Source: Helochares maculicollis
Lineage: Eukaryota; Arthropoda; Insecta; Coleoptera; Hydrophilidae
Assembly (NCBI GenBank): GCA_033557835.1
Contig: JAWQRO010000371.1
Span: forward strand, 1 to 41,117
Reading direction: 5' to 3'
DNA: 41,117 bases
Positions 22,883 to 32,859 of the stretch are shown here, one piece after another. The position numbers and the translations under genes were made by a program. The notes beneath the pieces are model-generated. The model searched no databases. It saw nothing but the letters and a program-made list of their open reading frames with translations, and was not told the origin of the DNA. Within the stretch, counting starts at the first letter, position 1, and each line of letters opens with the position of its first letter.

Positions 22883-23362
22883 TTAACAAATAATTACTTG
22901 GTAGGTTTTGCGTCCATTTTGGCTAAAACGAACCCCACAGAACGTTATAACAGCCAACGAAATTAAATGCTGGAGAAGATGTAACAGTCCTGTGAGAAGA
23001 TCAGCTCCGGAATGAGCAAATAAGACGAAAAAGAATGTCGGTGAATACACAGTGTAAACGATTGCTAAAGTAAGGACATATAAGGAGATCATCCCCCAGC
23101 AGATAGATAAGAAGAGTAACTGAATGGGGTCCCATCAGACGACGGAGAGACGTAGACTAAGAATCTCTTTTAAAAGCGAGCAAACCGTGGAAAGAAGGGG
23201 CTTAAGCGATAGAAGGTGGAATAGAGACATATAAAAATGGAGAAACCGGTTAGGAGAGGGTAGACAGCGTCGGCTAAATTGTTTGCGTTCCATCTTTCGT
23301 ACCTTAACTTCATGGTTCACGTTTATACTTAGTTTTCCAAATATATTTTCAAGCCTATTCAT
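22883..23362 (-). pseudogene. multi-pass membrane protein fragment, gustatory-receptor-like, with one in-frame stop
   Basis: An ATG at 23362-23360, preceded in frame by TGA, opens a 160-codon frame interrupted only by TGA at 23137-23135 and ending at TAA 22885-22883. The first half includes NRFLHFYMSLFHLLSLKPLL. After the stop come WDPIQLLFLSICWGMISLYV and LTLAIVYTVY (one membrane span), FFFVLFAHSGADLLTGLLHL, and a last span LISLAVITFCGVRFSQNGRK. The layout (short basic N-terminus, SLKPLL-type motif, then hydrophobic spans of about 20 residues) resembles the N-terminal exon of insect gustatory receptors. A GTAATT donor could end the exon at 22898. It lies in argos intron 2 on the same strand. 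The stop suggests a pseudogene. Family assignment is uncertain; other multi-pass proteins are possible. Confidence 0.35.
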
Positions 23363-23867
23363 TCCTCAACGCGGCCGAGCCCCGAAGTAAGCGAAGTTTA
23401 TGTCATTCTATGTGGGATTTTATTTTGCAAAGCTTATTTAATTCTTAATACTGTTCCACGTCAATAGATTAGCAAAAAATCTGGAGTGTCTCCACTCAAC
23501 ATTCCCGTATAAATATATGTACGACATAAAAGTACGTGTCATTAATGATTATAAAACTACGAACACTTGCATGAGTTTCAAAACTAAAAGCAAAAGTTTT
23601 AATAATCATAATTTACATATACTTCAATGTCTATTTTCAACACATTGATATATTCAAAAGGAATATTCAATCCTTTTTCAGTACAAATATATCATCGGAA
23701 TATTTTTAATATGTACTGTACAAAACTTTGTGTGTAAAAAATATATATTAGTCACTAGTCTGCAATATGGAACGCTTGTAAATACCTTTTGCGAAGGCTT
23801 GAATTTTAAAATGTGAATTCTTAACTAAAGGAAGGGTCTAGTTTTAGAACATAAATTCATAACTAAA

Positions 23868-25375
23868 AAATGAAATTTATGACGGTAAAGTCCCACTTCC
23901 GGTTTTCAAATTTACACGGAACTATTTGCTATTGCTATATTTTCCATGCTAAGCATTTTTGTAACATTTTTGCAAATTTTTTTATCCCAAACATTTTTTA
24001 TTCCAAGGCCTACTAAAATTGAAATTTTCAAAATTATAAAAATAGGACTTCCGGTGCTCCGATCATGTTGAACATTTGTATCTGTCAATGTTTTGCGATA
24101 CTTAAGATGTGTACGAAATTTCATTCCGATAGCTTAATTTTAAGGACTACTTTACTTGAAAATTGTTCAAAACTGTGTAGGTAAACAGGTACTTCCGGTA
24201 GTCCTACATACCTCAAAAGTTGATACAGATCTAAGTTTTTGCGAATAATACCAAAAATGGTCAAAATGGATTCAGGGAGCACTCAAAACGTAGAGAGCCG
24301 TCAAAATCTCGAGGTCGAATTTGTTCATGATCCCAATACCTTCCCTTTACTATTTTTCGTAAAGTATTCGGGAAAATAAAAATGAAATTTATGACGGTAA
24401 AGTCCCACTTCCGGTTTTCAAATTTACACGGAACCATTTCCTATTGTTATATTTTCCATGCTAAGCATTTTTGTAACATTTTTATTCCAAGGCCTACTAA
24501 AATTGGAATTTTCAAAATGATAAAAATAGCACTTCCGGTGTTGAAAATTTGTATCCGTCAGTTTTTTGCAATATTTAAGATGTGTACGAAATTTCATTTT
24601 AATAGCTTAATTTTAAAGACTACTTTACTTGGAAGAATTTCAAAACTGTGTAGGTAAACAGGTATTTCCAGTGGTCCTACATGCCTCAAAAGTTGATACA
24701 GATCTAAGTTTTTGCAATAATGGCCGTATACCAAATTTCATTGCTCCAGCTCATACGGTCTGACTGCTATCGTGTTTACATACACACACACACACACATA
24801 GACAACATGCCAAAAATGGTCAAAATGGATTCAGGGGCACTCAAAACGTGGATATCCGTCAAAATCTTTTCGTAGAATTTTGTAATGATCCCAATACCTT
24901 CCCTTTACTATACTTCGTATAGAATACGGGAATGTAAAAATGAAATTTATGACGGTAAAGTCCCACTTCCGGTTTTCAAATTTTCACGGAACAATTTGTT
25001 ATTGATATATTTTCCATGGTAAGCATTTTTGTGACATTTTTGTAAAATTTTTTATTCCAAGGCCTACTAAAATTGGAATTTTTAAATGTGATAAAAATAG
25101 CACTTCCGGTGCTTCGATCATTTTGAAAATTTGTATCTGACAGTTTTTTGCTATATTTAAGATGTGTGCGAAATTTCATTCCGATAGCTTAGTTTTAAAG
25201 ACTACTTTCTTTGGAATCTTCCAAAACTGTGTAGGTAAAGAGGTACTTCCGGTGGTCCTACCTGCCTCAAAAGTTGATACAGATCTAAGTTTTTGCGATA
25301 ATGGCGGTATACCAACTTTTTTCATGACACCAATACCTTCCCTTTACTATACTTCGTATTGTATACGGGATAATT
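23868..25375 (+). repeat. three tandem copies of dispersed repeat F1 (ACTTCCGGT family)
   Basis: Copies begin with AAAATGAAATTTATGACGGT near 23868, 24381 and 24939, so units are about 440-560 bp. Landmarks repeat in order: CCCACTTCCGGTTTTC, CATGCTAAGCATTTTTG, ACTTCCGGTGCTCCGATCA, GTAGGTAAACAGGTACTTCC, CAAAAGTTGATACAGATCTA, and an end near CCTTCCCTTTACTATACTTC. The middle copy also has a CA-repeat (24781-24799). Units lack terminal inverted repeats. A roughly 65-70 codon minus frame MKFRTHLKYxKKLTDTN recurs in two of them and in the copy at 34838. All lie in argos intron 2. Confidence 0.9.
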
Positions 25376-26050
25376 AATTCTCCACTTCATATGAGCGTTA
25401 AAGTTGTTCTCTTCACTACGTTGTACTATTAATTGTCCTGTCAACTGAGCGGCTTCTTTTGCGCATAATTTACAGTTTCAGAAGGACCATGTGCAATAGT
25501 TCAGAACAGGCCAGACTCAGAGAGTCGATTCTCAAATATTGTTGATTAAGTTTTGCCAAGCAAGCCGGTTAGGTAAAAGTCTCGTTGTCCAACTAACTCA
25601 GTAGGACGAAAACTTCTTTGTAAGTCCGGTTGACTAATGCGCAGGCAGTGATTATTGAAATAATTTGAAGCGTACTCCCAATCAAGCATAACTTATTTTA
25701 TTCTTGATGCCTTCCTACTTTTATATTACGTTTTGATTTTACAATTCACATAAAAAACATAAGAAGATGGCTAGGACGGTTATCAAGACTGCATACGTAA
25801 GTCCTAAAAGTCAATCATAATTGGCATAAGCTTCGCCTGCTCGCGATTCGTTCGCTGCTATCTTATGCTCACAACGCACCCTCAGATTGAAAGCTTTACA
25901 ATAGCATATTGTTTTATGTTAATATCTCACTTGCTATATTCTTCAGTCTATTTAGTCTAAGTGAGCAAAATGAACATGCTTTTAACTCCTCTTATGGTAC
26001 AGTTTCTTGTCCAAACATACTCGTAACGATATGTTTGATAATAATAACAC
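25376..26050 (-). other. argos intron 2, middle; nothing recognised
   Basis: AT-rich sequence between the F1 array and a mariner. A GC-richer patch near 25828-25860 (CTTCGCCTGCTCGCGATTCG) again resembles the CGCTTCGCTCG motif. No exon-like frame with splice sites was found. Confidence 0.4.
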
Positions 26051-26051
26051 A

Positions 26052-27290
26052 CTAGGTTAGTTGAAAAGCTCGCGGAGCGAAGACTTTAATTCGTTGATAG
26101 AGCTGCAATTTCGACTGCATTCAAAGTCACATGCTTCAAATGAACGCATCTGCAAATTTCAACTCGTTATGACTTGCCAGTGTGTTTTTATGACGCTTTG
26201 ATGTTAGACGTGTCAACATAATTTAATCATAGAAAAAATTGAGCATAGTGCGGTAATAACATTTTTATTGAAAAATGGTTTGAAGACGATGGAAATTTAT
26301 AGTGAAATGGTGAATGTGTTAGGGGATGCTGCTCCATCTAAGACAATGGTCTGTAAATGGGCATTAGAATTTAAACGTGGTCGCACAAGCCTAGAAGATG
26401 ATCCTCGTTCAGGACGTCCAAAAAGCGTGGCCACTGAAGAAACGATCGATACCATTCATGATATGGTCATGAATGACCGAAAGTTAGCCTTGAGTGAGAT
26501 TTCTGAGACCATGAATGTCTCAACTGAGCGAGTACTTCATATTTTAAAAGATGTGCTAGGCCTCAGAAAGCTTTGCGCACGATGGGTGCCGCATTTCTGA
26601 ATTTGTGATCAAAAACCACTTCGAGTGACATTTGGAGCTTTTTCAAAAAAATAAAAAAGAGTTTTTACGTCGTTGCATCACTATGGATGAAACCTGGGTG
26701 TATCACTATGATCCCAAGCTGCGACAACAAACCTCAAAGTGGACTGAGCCTGGTTGTTTAGCCCCAAAACAACCAAAATGGTCCAAATCATCTAAAAAGG
26801 TTATGGCATCGGTTTTCTGGGATGCAAAGGGTATTTTGTTGATCGATTATCTTCAAACAGGTGAAACCATAGTAGGAGAGTATTATTCAAATCTGTTGGG
26901 TAAGTTAAATACAAAAATTAAAGAAAAGAGACCTGGCTTGAAGAAGAAAAAATCCTCTTCCATCAAGGTATCGCGCCAACACAAATGTGTTCAAACAATG
27001 GCCAAATTGAACGATTTACAGTATGAATTGATCCACCATCCGCCTTACTCTCCCGATCTAGCCTCTTCGGACTTCTATCTATTTCCAAATTTTAAAAAAT
27101 TTCTCAGTGGAAAGCGTTTTTCCGCAAATGAAGAAGTTATAGTGACTGTGAACCAATATTTTGGCGAGCTTCCAGAAAACCATTTTAGAGATGGTATAAT
27201 TGAATTGGAAAATCGTTGGAGAAAATATATTGAAGTTATGGGAGAATACACTGAAGACTAAAGGTATTTTTTTTAGTTTTGCCCTTTTTT
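26052..27290 (+). pseudogene. irritans-type mariner transposase pseudogene, near full length
   Basis: The element probably begins near CTAGGTTAGTTGAAAAGC (26052). The reading frame starts where ATG would be but is ATA (26229-26231): IEKIEHSAVITFLLKNGLKT. It continues through FKRGRTSLEDDPRSGRPKSV and RWVPHF to a TGA (26598-26600). After a shift or deletion near 26620 the frame gives ELFQKNKKEFLRRCITMDET, with the first catalytic Asp. The second motif, normally HQDNAPTH, reads HQGIAPT in the shifted frame (near 26961-26985), so the second Asp is lost and two opposite indels flank it. YSPDLASSDFYLFPN holds the third Asp. The stop is TAA 27259-27261. Full coding length but dead. It lies in argos intron 2, antisense to the gene. 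Confidence 0.9.
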
Positions 27291-27720
27291 TATCCCAGCT
27301 GCAGAATTACTATATTCACTATTAACTATCACTATCAACACCGTTGATTATTTTGCATTGTTAAATATCATGTATAAATGGTATAAAAGAAACGTATTAA
27401 GAAATATTGTTCTACAGTCAATTTTGTAGCCTGTTAACTAAATAAATGTACCCATTATTGCGTGATCGTTTAAGGAGACAACATGGTTGTATGCCTAAAT
27501 TTATAGGTCAGTAAATGTCATGAGACCATTTTCTTTTATTGGGGGACTCTGACTGAATGCATCCGTTATCTGTAAGGATATTTGGGCTCAAGAATGGCTC
27601 AATAGAACCTTTAGGTGTCTAGACCAAAAATATGTTTCTAGACAACACTGATTGGCTCTACTCCTTTAGGTGAATAACTCTTTTGCAAAACTTAAATTAA
27701 GGCCAGACAATGTAACTTAC
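27291..27720 (-). other. argos intron 2, proximal part; no gene
   Basis: AT-rich sequence ending at the exon 2 donor GTAAGT (27720-27715). A patch with TTTAGGTGTCTAGAC (near 27610) is similar to one near 22196, possibly another short repeat. Confidence 0.4.
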
Positions 27721-28104
27721 GCTCTGAGGGGCGCAGGCAAATGAGTATTCGTAGTTGGAGGTCCCGTCTGGCTCATGAGACGCCTGCCTTTTGATGAAGT
27801 AAGTCACCGAGTTCTTGGGACAATAGCAGTGAACGATCTGTTCCGTGGCATTATTTGGGCTCAATCGGAGCGACCAGGTGATGTCTCGAAAATACCGACA
27901 CTTGGGCAGCTTCTTGACAGGCTCGCACATCTTGTATTGGCGCGTTTTGTCGGCCAAAGTGTGACCATCTTCGTACTGCAAAGTGGAAGGGCAAGTCCTG
28001 CCGTTGGGACATCGGCACTGACGCTCGATCCAAGGAGAATCGTAGATGTCAACTTTGCTGCAAACCGCCCTCGGCCGGCAAATAGGCAGATCATCTTCCG
28101 AGTC
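27721..28104 (-). CDS. aos: Argos/giant-lens-like EGFR antagonist, exon 2 (cysteine-rich core)
   Basis: The acceptor TTGTCTTACAG precedes GACTCGG at 28104. The exon runs 128 codons to AGC, followed by donor GTAAGT (27720-27715); both ends are phase 0. It reads DSEDDLPICRPRAVC, then SPWIERQCRCPNGRTCP, DKTRQYKMCEPVKKLPKCRY, an N-glycosylation sequon (NAT), HCYCPKNSVTYFIKRQ and EYSFACAPQS. There are ten cysteines, and CxC pairs (QCRC, HCYC) mark two cysteine-rich units; exon 3 adds a third (LCQC). Three such units fit the three-domain clamp of Argos. Open sequence upstream of the acceptor (MLIGCCVCLF) is intronic by-product. The exon has no stop in its frame and its length is a multiple of three. 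Confidence 0.88.
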
Positions 28105-28299
28105 CTGTAAGACAAACGAATTTGAGACATTGAAACAAATTAAACATGGAAAAAGACACACACAACATCCAATAAGCACAAATCTTTCTGTAACACAAGT
28201 GTTTCATCCAGCCCGAAAGACCAAAAATATATCATCCAGCTCTAAAGAACTTCATACTTAATACTAATCTTAAAACTAAAACTTATGAGAAAGTGGTGG
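28105..28299 (-). other. argos intron 1 next to exon 2; splice acceptor at 28105
   Basis: Contains the acceptor TTCGTTTGTCTTACAG immediately upstream of exon 2. Otherwise it is unremarkable AT-rich sequence up to the LINE remnant. Confidence 0.5.
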
Positions 28300-29879
28300 G
28301 GACGCCATCCTCTCCTTTTAGCGACCCAATAGGACGAAACAACAAGAGACAGCAAGGACGAAACAGAACTAGCAACATGGAACATAAACAAATTGATAGG
28401 AAAGAAGATCAAAATAGTAGAAGAATTAGACAGTAAAGTGGGATCACTAAATGTAAGAGAAATGAAGAAAAAAGAAGAAATATCCATTAGGCTCACAGAG
28501 AAAATAGAAGAAACGTTGCTCAGAACTTTAGGAATAATCTTACAGTTTGAAGAAGAAAGCGTGATTCACATATATATCACAGTCGAAGCAACTCTAGATG
28601 AAGATAAGGCATTTTACATAAACTCGCCAGAAGACAATGAGTAGGATGCGAGAGGAAACCAAGAAACAATACTTTTGGGAGATTAGAACGCAAGAGTACA
28701 ATACTAGCACAGGAGCTATAGTAAAAAACAGTATAAAACAGAAGAAAACAGTTTGGAAAACCAACGCTGAGACATTTGTCTTCAGTGTCTACTCAAAAGC
28801 ATTGGGTAGAATAAGTGCCAAAATGTAGGGAATGTCAGAAGCAACGAGGGAGGCGAAAGTGGAGAGTTGGATCAATTCGATAAGAAAGAAACGAATAATG
28901 TAAGACTTTTGGGCGCAAATCAACGGATTTTAAGGGGAAAAGAAGGACGAAATTAGAACAATCTACGCTAAGAAGAGTGAATGGAAGAGGGCTAGGAAGC
29001 AAATACTGAAGCATAGAATGGATACTAAGCAAAAAAGTTGAAGGAAACAGAGAGCTAAAGTCAGCCAATATAATAAACGAATTAACAGTTGGAAGCAATA
29101 GTTTAGAGATGGAAGGAGAAACGGAAGTCTTCAAAATCTGTGGGAAAAGCAGCGACAGAGGATGTGATGACATTAGAAGGGAGAAAAAGTAAAGACTGGC
29201 TGTGGATCTGCTCATGGAGGCATGGAAAGCTAAAAGGATCTCTAAAAGTTAGAAGGCTGATCTGATAGTAGGTGTACCTGGAAAGGGGATCAGAAGCAAT
29301 GCGACAACTATAGAAAAACCAATGGCTTGTCCAAATTACCGGGAAGATTTAAAAAATAATCCTAGAGAAGAGATGTGGCGAAGAAAAACTTGAAGACAGA
29401 TAAACAGACTTAAGACCAGTAAGATAGGCTGACGATTAATGGAACGGGAACTGGAAAATATGGTATTTATAGATCTAAAAGCATCCTCTGACAGACCAAC
29501 AAGAGAAGAAGTCTGGAGGTGTAGAAGAATTTGCAGTATCTAGAAGGTACATAGATGCCATAGTGAAGTGGCTGAAAACTGTCTTATGAACACAGAAGTT
29601 AAGCAAAGAGATAGCCTAAGCCGACTTCTGTTTATCACATTAATGGACTAAGTAACAAAAAGAGCTAGGTATATAGTATATAGACCATATAGAGTATCAC
29701 TCGCTACTACTATAGGATATAAATACCTCAAATCTTTCTCTACTTCGAAAACGTGGTACTATTAACAAACTCGAAAACGAGATGCAAAAGCTACTTATGG
29801 AAGAGAGAAATGGCAACCATGAGAATTGACACCAATTTAGAGAAACAAAAGTAATGGTAGCCAACAAAAACAATGAAAA
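28300..29879 (+). mobile_element. decayed APE-type non-LTR retrotransposon (LINE), endonuclease to RT
   Basis: Near 28363, ATWNINKLIGKKIKIVEEL matches the start of LINE endonuclease domains (TWNIN ... VEEL). Further on, broken frames give KGDQKQCDNYRKTNGLSKLP (29282-29345), like the KKGD ... CDNYRGI ... PGK block ahead of the RT domain. FIDLKASSDRPTREEVWR (29466 on) is the RT motif with the first catalytic Asp (FVDLKKAFDRVPREKVW in relatives). RDSLSRLLFITLMD (29605-29650) corresponds to QGDSLSPLLFNL. NVVLLTNS near 29750 follows where YADD should be, but YADD itself is gone. Many stops and shifts show it is dead. It lies in argos intron 1, antisense to the gene. Confidence 0.8.
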
Positions 29880-31068
29880 GACCAACAAAAAACAATGAAG
29901 AGATCAACCAAAACCAATGAAGAAATCAACCAAAACCAATGAAGAAATCAACCAAAACCAATGAAGAAGTCAACCAAAACCAATGAAGAAATTAAGCAAA
30001 ACCAATGAAGAAATCAAGCAAAACCAATGAAGACATCAATCAAAACCAATGAAGAAATTAAGCAAGACCAATGAAGAAATTAAGCAAGACCAATGAAGAA
30101 GTCAATCAAAACCAGTGAATAAATCAACTAAAACCAATCAAGAAATCAACTAAATCCAATGAAGAAGTCAACCAAAACCAATGAAGAAATCAAGCAAAAC
30201 CAATGAAGAAATTAAGCAAGACCAATGAAGAAGTCAATCAAAACCAGTGAATAAATCAACTAAAACCGATCAAAAAATCAACCAAATCCAATGAAGAAGT
30301 CAACCAAAACCAATGAAGAAATCAAGCAAAACCACTGAAGAAATTAAGCAAGACCAATGAAGAAATTAAGCAAGACCAATGAAGAAATCGACCAAAACCA
30401 ATGAAGAAATTGACTAAAACCAATGAAGAAATCAACCAAAATCAACGAAGAATTTAAGCAAAACCAATGAAGAAAGCAACCAAAACCAATGAAGAAAATC
30501 AACCAAAATCAATGAAGAAATCAACCAACACCAATAAAGAGATAAATCAAAACCCTTGAAAAAATCAACCAAAACCACTGAAGAAATCAAGCAAAACCAA
30601 TAAAGAAAACAACCAAAAACAATGAAGGAAGCAACCAAAACCAATGAAGAAATCAACCAAAACCAATGAAGAAATCGACCAAAACCAATGAAGAAGTCAA
30701 TCAAAACTAATGAAGAAATCAACCAAAGCCAATGAAGAAATCAACCAAAACCAATGAAGAAGTCAACCAAAACCAATGCAGAAATCAAACAAAACCAATG
30801 AACAAGACAATCAAAACCAATAGAAGTCAACCAAAACCAATGATGAAATCAAGCAAAACCAATGAAGAAATCAACCAAAAACAATGAAGGAAGCAACCAA
30901 AACCAATGAAGAAATCGACCAAAACCAATGAAAAAATCAACCAAAGCCAATGAAAAAATCAACCAAAGCCAATGAAGAAAGCAACCAAAACTAATGAAGT
31001 ATTCAACCAAAACCAATGAAGAAGTCAACTTAAACCAATGAAGTAATCAACCAAAACCAATGAAGAAA
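29880..31068. repeat. 22-bp minisatellite inside the LINE, ~54 copies
   Basis: The unit is close to ACCAATGAAGAAATCAACCA plus AA, 22 bp, with single-base variants (ATTAAGCA, GTCAATCA) and some higher-order pairing of variants (30030-30110 versus 30200-30370). Frames rotate through the unit, giving a 22-residue periodic minus-strand peptide at 30432-30722 that is not a gene. The first units grade out of LINE sequence (AACAAAAACAATGAAAAGAC at 29862-29881). Confidence 0.95.
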
Positions 31069-31560
31069 TCAAAAAGACATGGAGATGAAATGTAAACAGT
31101 GGGGAAACAGAGCAACATGAGATCAAACAGAGGAAATAGACTAATAAAAATATATTCTGCAGTCAATATGACCCAACTGGGCAATAAACAAAATAGAAAA
31201 GGAAGAGAAGATACATAATACAGTACCAAGACTGTGAAAATGAACGCTTAGCAAACATTAAGAAATGATGACTCATTCATTAGTGATTAAAGGTGTTAGA
31301 AAGACAACGGGAGCAGCTGAAATAGACCGTTTAAGAAGAAGTCAGAAAAGTAGTGAATCAGGAATGCGGACAATGATGAATCAAGTAGAAAAAATTAACC
31401 TTGTATCTGGCCAAAATGGAAACTGGTAGGTTGGGAAAGAAAATGATGGATATGGGGGGACAAAGAAGACAGAAAGGAAGACCTAAGGGAGCGTGGTTAA
31501 ATCTGAGGGCTATAGAGGAGGAAAAGGGACAACATTGCAAGATTTAAAATATTGGGGGTA
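31069..31560 (+). mobile_element. LINE remnant, C-terminal part beyond the minisatellite
   Basis: KMETGRLGKKMMDM, then GGQRRQKGRPKGAWLNL (31415-31500), resembles the conserved end of many LINE ORF2 proteins (HVARMxxGRWxKKVxxW ... RxVGRPxxRW). It is in the same orientation as 28300-29879, so the minisatellite interrupts a single element. Stops and shifts are frequent. Confidence 0.6.
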
Positions 31561-32160
31561 AACATAGAATATGGAAAAAGAGCTCGAGTCCGCCTTCGAC
31601 GCCTGAAAAGGCAAAAATGATAACCCAAAGAAATATATTTTTTAAATATTTAAACTTCGCTTTCAAAAAATAGAAACAAACATTGCGTCAGCGACGTCAC
31701 TGGGCTAAGCCAATAGAAAAATCGCAGCTTGCTTTCTATTGGGTAGTCCGGGTGAGGTCAGTAACTTGACGTTTAAACGCAAAACGAATTAATTTACTAA
31801 TAAGAGCATATTTGTAATTCGCGAGGATTCTGTAATGTGTGCTATTTGTTGCGGTAAATGTGGCATTCAGAATTGATTCCGAGTGCGAATCAACGAGTCA
31901 CAAGCGCAGCATCCTCAACGGCGAGCCAATAAAACGAACGGCCGCCGCCACTGACGTGTTGTATTCTGGAGCAAGAGGCGCAGATATGCAAGAGGTTCGT
32001 AAAGGACGAGAGCGACAATTTGCCAACAACGAACGGTTTTGTACGCTCATTCAACTATTTTTAGACGAACACAAAACCTTATTCACCAATTCTTAATTTC
32101 CTACTTGGATTTAATTAAAACGATTCTCGAAACTTAAATCGATTTTTAATATCTCATTTA
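31561..32160. promoter_or_regulatory. CpG-richer block with inverted CCAAT boxes (candidate regulatory element)
   Basis: CCAATAGAAA (31710-31719) and TTTCTATTGG (31733-31742) are perfect 10-bp inverted arms around 13 nt, placing two CCAAT boxes head to head. GCGACGTCACTG (31691-31702) is close to a CRE. Downstream an open frame from GTG 31839 to 32096 has higher GC than its surroundings but no early ATG and no family I recognise. The block is single-copy in the window and lies in argos intron 1. Confidence 0.3.
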
Positions 32161-32420
32161 ATGAAATATTATACCCGAGAGATGGATTTACTTTCTCTTA
32201 ATTTACACAAATCGAATGGCAAGAGAGGAAATATTATAAAAACAATAATATACCGAGTCCCGCTGGCACTTAGATTAAATTGTCGACCGTTATTTTGTTG
32301 GGCATATAAAGTTCAGATGTTTTCATGGCGCCTCAGATTTTTAGAGCTTCTGAGGAGATTTTTCTTTTTCCTAGGCCTCCTCCACTCATTAACTCAATCA
32401 TATTAACTTAACCCTGAACC
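32161..32420. other. argos intron 1; hairpin but no gene
   Basis: A 7-bp inverted repeat, CCTCAGA/TCTGAGG, occurs near 32331-32355. Nothing else is recognised. Confidence 0.35.
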
Positions 32421-32429
32421 TCATGATAT

Positions 32430-32545
32430 AAGTTAGCCTTATAATATAAATTACCGTTGCAATATAAATTAACGTTGCAATATAAATTAATGTTACAATA
32501 TAAATTAACGTTATAGTATAAATTAACATTGTCATACAAATAGGC
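32430..32545. repeat. 18-bp tandem repeat, ~6 copies
   Basis: GCAATATAAATTAACGTT and one-base variants repeat every 18 bp. Because 18 is a multiple of three, a minus-strand frame reads IATLIY-like hexapeptides; it is not a gene. Confidence 0.9.
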
Positions 32546-32859
32546 CTTGAGAAAATTTTATAAGACATAAATTTATTTTGTTGTAGATGATTGGAATCCA
32601 AGATTTTGATTAATGTTTTAGGGCCAGAGAGATGATTCCTGCGGGGAGCATGACGCAATGGAATGCGTTTATTACAGCAGAGTGGTAGTACCGGAAGCAG
32701 CAGTTGACCAGAAAGGTTGTCTATCTTAAAAATCTTTGAAGTTACATATTTAAGCGCCCTCATTTAGGGTCTTCTTTAAAATAATACGACACTTTGATCT
32801 CTAAGTCGGGGATGAAGTGATTTTTAAATAGCAGTACCCAAGTTCGTGCCGATCTCTAC

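Noticed and set aside
24900..25365. ACTTCGTATA strings that resemble half of a loxP site
   Set aside because: They lie at the ends of F1 repeats, vary between copies, and lack a second arm at the required 8-bp spacing. Coincidence.
27697..28179. Single 160-codon argos frame starting MLIGCCVCLF with its own hydrophobic start
   Set aside because: A consensus acceptor (TTACAG at 28110-28105) interrupts it, the true signal peptide is found at 38875, and the phase-0 junction ILYQIG-DSEDD fits the family better.
28835..29215. 126-codon minus-strand hydrophobic frame
   Set aside because: It is antisense to purine-rich LINE sequence, and such pyrimidine-rich complements read as Ser/Leu/Phe-rich frames by composition.
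31839..32096. 85-codon plus-strand frame in the CpG-richer block of argos intron 1
   Set aside because: It starts at GTG, its first ATG comes late (near 31986), and it matches no family I know. It is kept only as part of a possible regulatory block.
32430..32545. Regular short repeats considered as a CRISPR array
   Set aside because: 18-bp units are directly adjacent with no unique spacers. The same holds for the 21-bp and 22-bp arrays.
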